Below the pieces are notes generated by a model. It ran no database searches and had not been told where the DNA came from. It was given only the letters and a program-made list of their open reading frames with translations. Positions 1 to 8,228 of a DNA stretch of 64,000 nucleotides are shown in pieces. The stretch covers positions 83,076 through 147,075 of the forward strand of contig JAJPHN010000014.1 of the NCBI GenBank assembly GCA_021325235.1, read 5' to 3'. The translations under genes and the position numbers were made by a program. The DNA comes from Terriglobia bacterium. GTDB lineage: Bacteria; Acidobacteriota; Terriglobia; Bryobacterales; Bryobacteraceae. Position 1 is the first letter of the stretch. Each line of letters opens with the position of its first letter.

Positions 1-1329
1 CTTCTGAAAGAATACGAGCCGCTCACCGAGGCGGCGATCGAGCGCAAGCTGGAACTTGCTCGGCAAGCCTTCCACTCCTGGAAGCAGACGCCGTTTTCGC
101 TCCGCCGTGAGGCCATGCAGAAAGCCGCGGAAATTCTGGAGCGCGATAAGCAGCAGTTAGCCACGGTCGCTACTACCGAGATGGGCAAGACGCTCGCGAG
201 CGCGGTTGCCGAAGTAGAAAAATGCGCACTCGGGTGCCGCTATTACGCCGAAAATGCCGAGCGCCATCTCGCGGCGGAAGAAACCAAGACAAATGCCTCG
301 CACAGTTACCGGATGTATCAGCCTCTTGGACCGATACTGGCCGTGATGCCGTGGAATTTTCCGTATTGGCAGGTATTTCGTTTCGCCGCCCCTGCCTTGA
401 TGGCCGGCAATGTCGGCCTGCTCAAGCATGCGTCGAATGTTCCCGGGTGCGCACTGGCAATTGAGCGGGTCTTTCTGGAAGCCGGTTTCCCGGAGGGCGT
501 GTTTCAAACTCTCTTACTCGAGGCCGAGCGCACCGGCAAGCTGCTCGAAGACGATCGTGTGGCAGCTGCGACCTTAACCGGCAGCGAACCAGCAGGCCGG
601 TCCATCGCCAAAATCGCCGGCTCGCAGCTCAAAAAGACGGTGCTCGAGCTGGGCGGCAGCGATCCGTTCGTTGTGATGCCATCGGCGATGGATGGAGAGA
701 TCGCCCGGACAGCGGCTGGCGCGCGCTGCATCAACAACGGGCAGTCCTGCATTGCTGCCAAGCGCTTCCTCGTGGCCGATTCGATCTATCAAGAGTTTGA
801 AAGGCAGTTCGTCGAAGCGATGAAAGCGCTGCGCGTAGGGGATCCGATGGATCCCAAAACCGATATCGGCCCGCTCGCCACTGAGAAGATTGTGAGCGAA
901 CTCGATGAGCAGGTGAAGCGCGCCAAAACCGCTGGAGCCACGGTGCTGACAGGCGGCAAACGGATTCCGCATTCCGGCAACTACTACGAACCGACAGTGC
1001 TGACCGGGGTTCCGCGCGGCTCAGACGTCTTTTATGAAGAGCTTTTCGGACCCGTCGCAATGCTCTTTCGCGTGCGCGATGCGCAGGATGCGATTGAATT
1101 GGCGAACGACTCACCGTTCGGCCTGGGTGCGAGCGTCTGGACGCGCGATGAGCGAGAGCAGGAGCTCTTTATCAACGGCATCGAAACGGGTCAGGTTTTT
1201 GTGAATGCGACCGTTGCCTCCGACCCACGAATGCCCTTCGGCGGGGTGAAGCGCAGCGGCTACGGGCGCGAGCTGGCCGATATCGGGATTCGCGAATTCG
1301 TCAACACGAAAACCATCTGGATCAGGTAG
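1..1329 (+). CDS. NAD(P)-dependent aldehyde dehydrogenase, succinate-semialdehyde dehydrogenase type (5' end cut by window)
   Basis: Oxidises an aldehyde, probably succinate semialdehyde, to the acid with NAD(P)+. The reading frame is open from base 1, and the residues before the first internal ATG at 115 (for example EAAIERKLELARQAFHSWK) are normal N-terminal ALDH sequence, so the gene is truncated by the window edge. Visible family marks are the PWNFPYWQ segment, the ELGGSDPF glutamate motif, and the catalytic cysteine in NNGQSCIAAKR. The C-terminal PFGGVKRSGYGRE motif is intact. It resembles the short Sad/GabD-type semialdehyde dehydrogenases. The last 8 bases overlap the convergent cupin gene. 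Family is certain; substrate is inferred from overall similarity. Confidence 0.9.
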   Translation, partial: LLKEYEPLTEAAIERKLELARQAFHSWKQTPFSLRREAMQKAAEILERDKQQLATVATTEMGKTLASAVAEVEKCALGCRYYAENAERHLAAEETKTNASHSYRMYQPLGPILAVMPWNFPYWQVFRFAAPALMAGNVGLLKHASNVPGCALAIERVFLEAGFPEGVFQTLLLEAERTGKLLEDDRVAAATLTGSEPAGRSIAKIAGSQLKKTVLELGGSDPFVVMPSAMDGEIARTAAGARCINNGQSCIAAKRFLVADSIYQEFERQFVEAMKALRVGDPMDPKTDIGPLATEKIVSELDEQVKRAKTAGATVLTGGKRIPHSGNYYEPTVLTGVPRGSDVFYEELFGPVAMLFRVRDAQDAIELANDSPFGLGASVWTRDEREQELFINGIETGQVFVNATVASDPRMPFGGVKRSGYGRELADIGIREFVNTKTIWIR

Positions 1330-1768
1330 CGGGATCCACGCATTGCGGCGCAGCGCCTTCGGGCAGCGGCGGCGCCTGCTCGCCCGCACGCGGCAGAGTG
1401 CCGGCCAGTTCCTGACGCCAGTGCGCCACTTCGCCGGCCGGACCATAGCAGTAGAGCATGCGGCAGGGACGCGGAGAACGGTTCGTCAGCTGGTGGAAAA
1501 CGCCGCTGGGAATGTAAACGGCTTGCCCGCTCTTCAGCGTTCCGCGTTCCTCTCCCAGGCAGATTTCAGCCTCGCCTTCGAGCAGGACATAGACTTCCTC
1601 CTGCTCATGGTTGTGCCAGGGCACCTGTCCGCCATTTGGCTCGAGTTGCACGTGGCCCAGGCAGAAATTGGCGGCCTGAATTGGGCTGGCGCCGCCTGCG
1701 AGATTTTGCGTCCGGCGGCGCGCCGGATAGGCGCGCCCCTCAATCGACGCCAGATCGGCAACGATCAT
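1322..1768 (-). CDS. Small cupin-domain protein
   Basis: A 148-residue single-domain cupin. The first cupin motif is clear (GG..PWHNH...EEVYVLLEGE), giving two histidines and a glutamate as likely metal ligands, and the second motif is the PSGVFHQLTN segment with a further histidine. The role could be a small isomerase, dioxygenase or sugar-binding protein; the sequence does not decide. Its ATG overlaps the TAA of the upstream BON gene by one base (TAATG), so the two are probably translationally coupled. The 3' end overlaps the convergent aldehyde dehydrogenase by 8 bases. Confidence 0.82.
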   Translation of the reverse strand: MIVADLASIEGRAYPARRRTQNLAGGASPIQAANFCLGHVQLEPNGGQVPWHNHEQEEVYVLLEGEAEICLGEERGTLKSGQAVYIPSGVFHQLTNRSPRPCRMLYCYGPAGEVAHWRQELAGTLPRAGEQAPPLPEGAAPQCVDPAT

Positions 1769-2325
1769 TATTCTTTGACGACTTGCAGATTGTTGGTCAC
1801 GCTGAACACGTTGGGCACGGAATTGGCGCGCATGCCGATGAGATTCTTGTCGAAGGCGTTCGCGACCACGCCCTCGAGCGTCACGTGGCCGTTTTCCACG
1901 ATGATGTGTATGCTCGGGAGCGCCTGGTTGCCGTAGCGCGTTCCGATCTGCGGATCACCATAGATGGCGCGGGCGAGGGCGCGGCGTATCTGCCAGTCGA
2001 AATCGGAGACAGGCAGGACTTTGATCTGATTCACAACCTGGGTGACGCCTTCGATGTGCTTCACGACGTTTTCCGCATCCGATTTGAGGGTGGGCCGCGT
2101 AACCGCTCCGACCAGCGTGACGGTCGAGCCCTGCACATTGAATCCCAGATCGTCGAAAATCGTGTAGTACGGCAGCATGATGAGCTGGTGCCGGACTTCC
2201 TGAGCGATTCGACTCTCATTGGCCGGCCCATGGACGAACGAATCGTTGTGGCTGCTTTGAGCCACCGCCGCGGCCGGCAGGACCAGCATTGCCGAAAAGA
2301 TGGCGGAAAACAACGTTCTGCGCAT
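1768..2325 (-). CDS. Secreted protein with two BON domains
   Basis: A 185-residue protein with an N-terminal signal peptide (MRRTLFSAIFSAMLVLPAAAVAQ) followed by two BON modules at roughly residues 38-105 and 110-183. Each has the typical pattern of a strand, VTLxGxV, and a helix ending in a VxxVxN motif. BON domains bind phospholipid or sit in periplasmic envelope-stress proteins such as OsmY. A role in the periplasm or at the outer membrane is therefore likely. It is the first gene of a two-gene unit with the cupin, joined by a one-base stop/start overlap. Confidence 0.85.
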   Translation of the reverse strand: MRRTLFSAIFSAMLVLPAAAVAQSSHNDSFVHGPANESRIAQEVRHQLIMLPYYTIFDDLGFNVQGSTVTLVGAVTRPTLKSDAENVVKHIEGVTQVVNQIKVLPVSDFDWQIRRALARAIYGDPQIGTRYGNQALPSIHIIVENGHVTLEGVVANAFDKNLIGMRANSVPNVFSVTNNLQVVKE

Positions 2326-2372
2326 TTTTGTAGTCTCTCCTGACTATGAGACGAAGATCCGGGAACTTTGTT

Positions 2373-2561
2373 TTATCCGTGACCGCGATGGCGCCAGAGA
2401 GCGCTGCCGTGTCTGGCAAAAATACTCACGAGGAAGAAGAGAATCGCCACAAACCAGCAAAATGCCGGGGCGAAAATACTCCAGTTCTGGCTATACGGCC
2501 AAGCCGGCATAGCGAGGATACCGGCGAGCACAAAGATGATCGAAAGAATTCTCCAGCCCAT
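2373..2561 (-). CDS. Small two-helix membrane protein, DUF3309-like
   Basis: A 62-residue protein with two hydrophobic stretches (about residues 4-20 and 28-48) separated by MPAWPYSQNW. The PxWPYSxxW turn is what I recall from DUF3309 small membrane proteins, usually 50-60 residues long. The C-terminus is short and basic (ARHGSALWRHRGHG). No function is known for the family. It lies between the BON and proline-rich membrane genes on the same strand but is not tightly coupled to either. Coding status rests on the motif and length only. Confidence 0.55.
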   Translation of the reverse strand: MGWRILSIIFVLAGILAMPAWPYSQNWSIFAPAFCWFVAILFFLVSIFARHGSALWRHRGHG

Positions 2562-2620
2562 ACGTTCGCGTAAAGGATCGCTCCGAAGAAATCATACGCC
2601 TATTGAATCGAGAGCGCCGG

Positions 2621-3517
2621 CTATTGAGCGCGCGGGGCTTCTTCAATGGCCACCATGGCCTTCCCGCTCGAGAGATTCTTCTTTCTGCAGCGAACGACCT
2701 GACCGGGTCCGAACTGCCACGTTTCGCCATCCGGCATCTCCTCGGCGATCTTGTAGAAATCGCGTCCCACATGCTCGGCACGAACGGCGCGCAGCACATT
2801 GAGACCTTCTCCCACCAGCGAAACGTAAATAGTCGCTTCTTTGCCCGGCGGGATCGCGACAGCCTGCGGTGCGGGCGGGGCCGGAGGAGCAGGAGTCGCT
2901 TGCGGAACAGGTGCGGGTTCGGCGGTTCGCTCGATCACTTGCGGCGCAACCGGCGGGGTCGCTGGCGGGACTGGCGGTTCGGGCGCTGCTTCGGAGAAAG
3001 ATGGCCGCGTGAAAGTCGGGCGCGGAGTGACGGGAGGCGCTGGCGGCTCGGCAGGCGATACTGGCGGGCGCACGGGCTCGCCGGTCGGGATCGGAGGCGG
3101 CGCTGGAGGGCGCAGCGACACGACACGTTGCTGGATTGCTGGCGTGTAGTCGATTCGTCCGCTCATGCGAGCGCGATCGATAGCCGCGAGCAGAATCGTA
3201 ACGCCGATCCAGACATACGGAAGCCAGTCGCCTGTGACCGGTCCCGCAAACGTTGCGCCCTCGACATGATTGGATCGCAGCCACGCAATTGGAGTTGCTG
3301 CGGCGAGGGCAAAGGCAAGGGCGAGCACAGCGGAAAATCCAATGCTCTCGAAAACGCTTCGATATCCTTCGCGGTCGAACGACAGAAGAACTAATGCCAG
3401 GCTCAGACCGGCGATGCTCGCCATCCAGAAATAAGGCCCGCCGAGCAGAAAAAATCCAAACGCGGATGCTACTACCGCCGCTGCTAAAGCGGTTCCATCG
3501 ATTTGCGATTTTGGCAT
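2621..3517 (-). CDS. Uncharacterised membrane protein with proline-rich linker and small C-terminal domain
   Basis: A 298-residue protein in three parts. Residues 1-115 hold about four membrane segments. Residues 135-222 are an unusual linker made mostly of proline, alanine, threonine and valine. Residues 225-290 form a compact domain beginning ATIYVSLVGEGLNVLRAV and ending with FGPGQVVRCRKK. I have an impression of similar short C-terminal domains as stand-alone acidobacterial proteins, but cannot name a family. The linker suggests the C-terminal domain is tethered some distance from the membrane, on an undetermined side. It is divergent from relA/spoT. Confidence 0.75.
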   Translation of the reverse strand: MPKSQIDGTALAAAVVASAFGFFLLGGPYFWMASIAGLSLALVLLSFDREGYRSVFESIGFSAVLALAFALAAATPIAWLRSNHVEGATFAGPVTGDWLPYVWIGVTILLAAIDRARMSGRIDYTPAIQQRVVSLRPPAPPPIPTGEPVRPPVSPAEPPAPPVTPRPTFTRPSFSEAAPEPPVPPATPPVAPQVIERTAEPAPVPQATPAPPAPPAPQAVAIPPGKEATIYVSLVGEGLNVLRAVRAEHVGRDFYKIAEEMPDGETWQFGPGQVVRCRKKNLSSGKAMVAIEEAPRAQ

Positions 3518-3590
3518 GATTGCTCTGTCGAGGCCATTCTAACGGAATCGCGCCGCTCGCAGTCTCGTCTAACCTAGTAGATAGCTACAA

Positions 3591-5807
3591 ATGTCCTCCC
3601 TTGTTGTGGACGTGCCCCAGGCCGAAGAACTCTATCGCAGCCTGGAAGCGAAGGTTCGCGCGCTGCGTCCGAAAGATGATCCGAATGTGCTCGAGCGGGC
3701 CTACCGTTTCGCCGCCGAAGCGCACAGCAATCAACGCCGCAAGTCGGGCGAGCCGTACATTACTCATCCGCTCTCGGTGGCGCACATCCTGGCCGACATG
3801 CAAATGGATTCGGTGTGTCTGCAGACCGGCTTGTTGCACGATGTGCTGGAAGATACGAATGTCACGCTGGAGCAGATTCGGGAAAACTTCGGCGAAGATG
3901 TGGGTCGCTGCGTCGATGGCGTCACCAAGCTGACAAAGATCAGCTTCGCCAACCGCGAGGATCGGCAGGCGGAAAGCTTACGCAAGATGCTGCTCGCGAT
4001 GACCACCGATATCCGCGTGATCATCGTCAAACTTGCCGACCGTCTGCATAACCTGCGCACGATCGCATCCCTGCCGCGCGAGCGCCAGGAGACGATTGCG
4101 CAGGAGACGATCGATATCTATGCGCCGATCGCGCATCGTCTTGGAATGGGCAAGATTCGCGGCGAGCTGGAAGACCTCTCGTTCCAGACTTTGCATCCGG
4201 AAGCGGCCGCCGACCTGATTCGCGAAATCGAATCCAAGCGTCAGGAATATGAGAACTGGCTGAAACAGGTGCAAAGCGAGATCGAGCAGCGGTTGACGCG
4301 CGAGAACATCCCGGCGCGCGTCGAAGGCCGCGTGAAGCGCGCCTATTCGGTCTACCTGAAACTCAAACGCCAGAAGATCACGCTCGATCAGGTCTACGAC
4401 ATTGTCGCCATTCGCATCATTACCGACTCGGTGAAAAACTGCTACGCGGCACTCGGTGTGATTCACAACGAATGGCATCCGGTGCCGGGCCGCATCAAGG
4501 ATTTCATCGCGATGCCGCGGCCCAATCTTTACCAATCGCTGCATACATCGGTTATTGGACCGGGCGGCGTGACCTTCGAGGTTCAGATTCGAACAGAAGA
4601 GATGCACCGCATCGCGGAAGAGGGCATCGCCGCGCACTGGAAATACAAAGAAGGCAGCAAAGGTCCGGGACTCGAGGATCAGCGCATCGCCTGGCTTCGC
4701 CAGCTGGTGGAGTGGCAGCGCGACATGAAGGATTCGGGCGACTTCCTGTCGACGGTCAAGATGGACCTGTACGGCGAGGAAGTTTATACCTTTACGCCGC
4801 GCGGACGAGTCATCGTGCTGCCGCGCGATGCGACGCCGATCGATTTCGCCTACGCGATCCACAGCGACGTAGGGAATACGTGCGTGGGCGCACGCGTGAA
4901 CGGCACGATTCGCCCGCTCAAGTCCACGCTGCGCAACGGCGACGTTGTCGAGATCCTTACGCAACCTGGCCATCAGCCGAGCCGCGACTGGCTGGCGGTT
5001 GTGAAAACAGCTCGGGCCCGCAATAAGATTCGGCATCTGATTAACGCGGTCGAGCGCGCCAAAGCAGTCGAAATCGGTCAGAAATCGCTGGAAAAGGAAG
5101 CGCGGCGCATGGGGGTAAATCTTGGCCGGCTTTCCAATAACGATCTGGCCGCGGTCGCCTCCGAGTATGGTGTCAGCAAGACGGACGACCTGTACGCTGC
5201 GCTTGGCTTCGGGCGCTTTTCGGCGCGGCAGGTGTTGCAGAAGGTTGCTCCGGAGCAAAGCACGCCCGCTCCCGAGCCTGCTCCGCAACTGCCGCTGCCG
5301 CCGAGCATCCCACAACTGCAGACAGATGCGGCGCTGGCCAACGGCGATCTCACGATTCATGTAAAAGGCGCCGACGACGTGCTTGTCTATCGCGCCAAAT
5401 GCTGCAATGCTGTGCGTGGCGAACAGATCGTCGGCTACATCACTCGCGGGAAGGGAATCGCTGTGCATTCGCTGCAATGCCCCAATGTGCAGAAACTGCT
5501 TTATGAGCCGGAGCGAAAAATTGCGGTGGAATGGGCGCGTAGCGCCAGCGACCCGCTGCCGGTGAAAGTAGTCATCTACACAGACGACCGGCCTGGCATT
5601 CTGCACAAGCTGACGTCGATTTTGGATGCAGAAAAGAGTAATATTCGAACGCTCGAAGCGCGCGGCGACGAAAAGCGCACCGACAACAGCGCCATCATCG
5701 ATATCACCATCGACGTAAAAGATAAGAAGCAGCTCGAGCGAGTCATCAGTGCATTCCGCCGCGTTCCGGGCGTGCGCGATATCGAGCGCATGCAGAATGT
5801 GATTTAG
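3591..5807 (+). CDS. rel: Bifunctional (p)ppGpp synthetase/hydrolase, RelA/SpoT family
   Basis: The 738-residue long RelA/SpoT homologue that makes and degrades the stringent-response alarmone in the cytoplasm. Domain order is canonical. The HD hydrolase covers about 30-180, with THP at 59-60 and the HD pair at 83-84 in LLHDVLEDT. The synthetase covers about 230-350, and its RIKD motif at 301-304 is the basic RxKD form typical of bifunctional enzymes, not the acidic ExDD of synthetase-only RelA. A TGS domain follows at about 398-457, a cysteine-containing region near 600-630 (AKCCNAV, LQCPN), and a C-terminal ACT domain at about 660-735. The hydrolase looks active. DUF971 follows after two bases. 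Confidence 0.95.
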   Translation: MSSLVVDVPQAEELYRSLEAKVRALRPKDDPNVLERAYRFAAEAHSNQRRKSGEPYITHPLSVAHILADMQMDSVCLQTGLLHDVLEDTNVTLEQIRENFGEDVGRCVDGVTKLTKISFANREDRQAESLRKMLLAMTTDIRVIIVKLADRLHNLRTIASLPRERQETIAQETIDIYAPIAHRLGMGKIRGELEDLSFQTLHPEAAADLIREIESKRQEYENWLKQVQSEIEQRLTRENIPARVEGRVKRAYSVYLKLKRQKITLDQVYDIVAIRIITDSVKNCYAALGVIHNEWHPVPGRIKDFIAMPRPNLYQSLHTSVIGPGGVTFEVQIRTEEMHRIAEEGIAAHWKYKEGSKGPGLEDQRIAWLRQLVEWQRDMKDSGDFLSTVKMDLYGEEVYTFTPRGRVIVLPRDATPIDFAYAIHSDVGNTCVGARVNGTIRPLKSTLRNGDVVEILTQPGHQPSRDWLAVVKTARARNKIRHLINAVERAKAVEIGQKSLEKEARRMGVNLGRLSNNDLAAVASEYGVSKTDDLYAALGFGRFSARQVLQKVAPEQSTPAPEPAPQLPLPPSIPQLQTDAALANGDLTIHVKGADDVLVYRAKCCNAVRGEQIVGYITRGKGIAVHSLQCPNVQKLLYEPERKIAVEWARSASDPLPVKVVIYTDDRPGILHKLTSILDAEKSNIRTLEARGDEKRTDNSAIIDITIDVKDKKQLERVISAFRRVPGVRDIERMQNVI

Positions 5808-5809
5808 CA

Positions 5810-6196
5810 ATGACCGAGCCGACTCAAACCGTTCCCGCCGCCGCCGATCCGGAGCATATCGCCATCTCGAAATCGAGCGGTATCAAGATCGATTGGCGCG
5901 ATGGTCATCATAGCGACTACTCGCTGGCTTATCTACGCGACGAATGCCCCTGCGCGACGTGCAGCGGGGTGCACGGCACGGAGCCGCAACGCTCCAATTA
6001 CTCAAAGCAAGAGCTATTTCCGATGTTCAAGCCAGCGCTGAAGATGAACTCGGTCGAGCCTGTTGGCCAATATGCAGTGCGGATCTACTGGAATGACGGC
6101 CACAGCTCGGGAATCTATTCATTCGAGCATCTGCGCCGCATCTGTCCCTGCGAAGATTGCAAGCGAGCGCGCGCGAACTGGTATTCGGATATTTAG
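5810..6196 (+). CDS. DUF971 / gamma-butyrobetaine hydroxylase N-terminal-like protein
   Basis: A 128-residue protein with the DUF971 fold: IDWRDGHHSDYSLAYLRDEC near residues 26-45 and a repeat of that logic, IYWNDGHSSGIYSFEHLR, near 89-106. Cysteine pairs at CPCATC and CPCEDC could bind zinc. In eukaryotes this fold is the N-terminal domain of gamma-butyrobetaine hydroxylase; in bacteria stand-alone copies often sit near Fe-S or Mrp genes. The exact role is unknown. The ATG lies two bases after the rel stop, so the two are certainly co-transcribed. Confidence 0.85.
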   Translation: MTEPTQTVPAAADPEHIAISKSSGIKIDWRDGHHSDYSLAYLRDECPCATCSGVHGTEPQRSNYSKQELFPMFKPALKMNSVEPVGQYAVRIYWNDGHSSGIYSFEHLRRICPCEDCKRARANWYSDI

Positions 6197-6295
6197 CTGA
6201 TAGCCGCTTCAAATCTGCCAAAGCCCTACTCGCGATTTGCACGGCGCTCGGCAATCCAGTTTTCAGATTGCTCGGGTGGTAGCTTTGCGAAATAG

Positions 6296-6847
6296 CTATG
6301 GCTTGGGCGAACCAGCGGCCGGATAGGTCTTGTCGTAGAGCTTGATCACATCATCGGTCACGTCGATGGAGGGCGCCGCATAGATAACACTGCCGCTCGC
6401 ACCTCCCTCTTCGAGAATCAGCGTGTAGCCGTTAGCCTTCGCATACTGGTTGACTACGGCGGTAAGCCGCTGCCCGATCTGCTGCAGCAGCTTTTGCTGA
6501 TCGGCACGCAAGCTTTCGTCAGCGTCCTGCATATCGCGCTCGAGCCGCTTCTTTTTCGATTCAATTTCACGTGCCAGCTCGGCTTTCTTGTCTTCGCTCA
6601 GCAGACTCGCGCCTTTGGTGAGCTGATCATTAAGGGTTGAAAGTTCCTGCTGCCGCGCATCGAACTCCTTCTGCTGCGGTCCGATCCTGGCGCTAATGGC
6701 GAGCGTTGCCTTTTGCCCCTCGGCTGTTCCACCCAGCGCCTTTTCTACATTCAGAACGCCAACTTTCACGGTAGTCTGTCCATTCATGGACAGAGCGAAA
6801 GTGGCAAGCAGACATGCGATCGGAATCAGTGGCTTTACTTTCATCAT
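6296..6847 (-). CDS. Periplasmic OmpH/Skp-family chaperone
   Basis: Skp-like chaperones hold unfolded outer-membrane proteins in the periplasm on the way to BAM. I start at the ATG at 6847 (MMKVKPLIPIACLLA), because that begins a normal signal peptide; the longer frame from 6883 adds a basic segment that does not fit. After the cleavage region (SMNGQTT) come the VGVLNVEKAL strand and a long charged helical arm at about residues 50-125, rich in K, E and Q. The C-terminal segment (YTLILEEGGASGSVIYAAPSIDVTDDVIK) is the trimer-forming part. Length (183 residues) is normal. It is divergent from the sigma-factor gene. Confidence 0.85.
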   Translation of the reverse strand: MMKVKPLIPIACLLATFALSMNGQTTVKVGVLNVEKALGGTAEGQKATLAISARIGPQQKEFDARQQELSTLNDQLTKGASLLSEDKKAELAREIESKKKRLERDMQDADESLRADQQKLLQQIGQRLTAVVNQYAKANGYTLILEEGGASGSVIYAAPSIDVTDDVIKLYDKTYPAAGSPKP

Positions 6848-6894
6848 TCTTGGACCCCTACGGCCACGGCATGCGTCAGGCATCTAAACAGGGA

Positions 6895-7725
6895 ATGCAC
6901 GAGAGCATGGAATCTTGCGCAAAATCGATCAGGCCGCCTGAAATCGGCCCAGCTGCACGAAGACTCTACGAAGCTTCGGGCGCTGCGCGGTTCGGGCTCC
7001 CCGAGGAGAATTGGGAATTCTGCCTGGTGGATATCGCCGTAGCGCAGCTGGGGCCCTCGATGAGCACCGCGGCGTTCATCCGCTTCTGCGGCACGCTTCA
7101 TCTCGCTGAGTTGGCACTGGGCCGCTCTTGTGCACTTGGGCTGGAGCCGGCGTGGGAGACGTTGATCGCGACGTATTCTGCTGCAATTCTTGCGGCAGCC
7201 ATTAGCATCACGCGCCCGGATGAAACAGTAGGCCGCGAACTGGCGCAGAGCCTTTGGACCGATCTTTATTGCACTCCGGCGAAACTCGGCTCTTATACCG
7301 GCCGAGGAGCGCTCGAGAACTGGCTGAAAGCAACTCTCTATCAGGCCAATACCAACCGGTTCCGTTCTGAGCGGCGCTTTGTCAGCTTGGAAGAGAGCCT
7401 CTGCCCGGTCTGCCTCGAGCTCGCGCCGCGCGATCTGGCCGAAGCTGAAACCACCCTGCTCGTTGAACAAAGCATGCGCGCCGCTCTGCGAGAGATTGCG
7501 GCGGAAGATCGTTTCCTGCTCGCCTCTTATTATGTCGATGGGCGAAATCTCGCGCAAATATCGGCGATGCTGTGCGTTCATGAATCGACGGTGAGCCGCC
7601 GAATTGCAAAATTGCTCAAACGGCTGCAGCGCGGCATGTGCAGGCGCTTGCGAATGCGCGGCATCACGAGCGATTTTGCGCTTTCACTATCGCTCGATTT
7701 CGACCTCAAACGAGAACTGTCATGA
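6895..7725 (+). CDS. Sigma-70 family RNA polymerase sigma factor, ECF-like, with N-terminal extension
   Basis: The C-terminal half is a recognisable ECF-type sigma factor. A region-2-like segment (ELAQSLWTDLY ... GALENWLKATLYQANTNRFRSERR) is followed by a region-4 helix-turn-helix (LREIAAEDRFLLASYYVDG, then ESTVSRRIAKLLKRLQ). Before it are about 95 residues without a domain I recognise. The start is uncertain: in-frame ATGs lie at 6814, 6871, 6895 and 6907, and the first two overlap the divergent ompH-like gene. The stop overlaps the next ATG by four bases (ATGA), tying it to a zinc-finger anti-sigma-like protein, the usual arrangement for regulated ECF sigma factors. Confidence 0.75.
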   Translation: MHESMESCAKSIRPPEIGPAARRLYEASGAARFGLPEENWEFCLVDIAVAQLGPSMSTAAFIRFCGTLHLAELALGRSCALGLEPAWETLIATYSAAILAAAISITRPDETVGRELAQSLWTDLYCTPAKLGSYTGRGALENWLKATLYQANTNRFRSERRFVSLEESLCPVCLELAPRDLAEAETTLLVEQSMRAALREIAAEDRFLLASYYVDGRNLAQISAMLCVHESTVSRRIAKLLKRLQRGMCRRLRMRGITSDFALSLSLDFDLKRELS

Positions 7726-8156
7726 ACGGAACGCCTCATCTCACGGCCGATCAGCTCAGCACGCTCGCGGAAAAGCGCCAAACGGGAATTCCGGCAAGTG
7801 AGATTTTCTTTGATCATTTGGCGGAATGCCACTTTTGCCGTGATGCGCTTTTTCTGCTTACCCGGCCGGCTCAGAAGCGGGCCCGGTTTGAGGGTCGCTG
7901 GTTAGCTGCTGCTGCGGTCGCCGCGCTGGCAGTCATCTCGCCCATCCTGCTGAGGCGGCCTGCTCCCCACACGCAGCAGGCGTCCTATATCGCGAGTGCC
8001 CATAGACACCTGCCACAACCCTTCCGCCGTGTTGCGCTGACTCCCGCCATGCTCCGCAAATCGCTGCCTGCGCCCGATGCCGACCAGTTCGTGGTTCAAA
8101 CAGCAGCGGGAGAACGCTGGATATCTTTCAAGACAATCACGCTGTTCGAGGAGTAA
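7722..8156 (+). CDS. Putative membrane-anchored zinc-finger anti-sigma factor
   Basis: A 144-residue protein translated from an ATG that overlaps the sigma-factor stop by four bases. Residues 1-45 contain LTADQLSTLAEKR and a zinc motif, FFDHLAECHFCRDAL, with the H-x3-C-x2-C spacing of ZAS anti-sigma domains. One membrane helix follows at about residues 62-79 (WLAAAAVAALAVISPIL), then a short presumably periplasmic tail. Order and topology match anti-sigma factors that hold their partner at the membrane. Function is inferred from the motif and the coupling; the tail has no recognisable sensor domain. Confidence 0.68.
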   Translation: MNGTPHLTADQLSTLAEKRQTGIPASEIFFDHLAECHFCRDALFLLTRPAQKRARFEGRWLAAAAVAALAVISPILLRRPAPHTQQASYIASAHRHLPQPFRRVALTPAMLRKSLPAPDADQFVVQTAAGERWISFKTITLFEE

Positions 8157-8228
8157 CACCAGTCCTGCGAAACGGTCGGTACTCGTGCTTGCCGAAGCAC
8201 TTGTTATCCTATCGGCCAACGCTCACCG

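Noticed and set aside
3978..5810. A 610-residue minus-strand open frame inside the rel gene
   Set aside because: Long antisense frames are common at this GC content; the residues are low in structure and rel is unmistakable on the plus strand.
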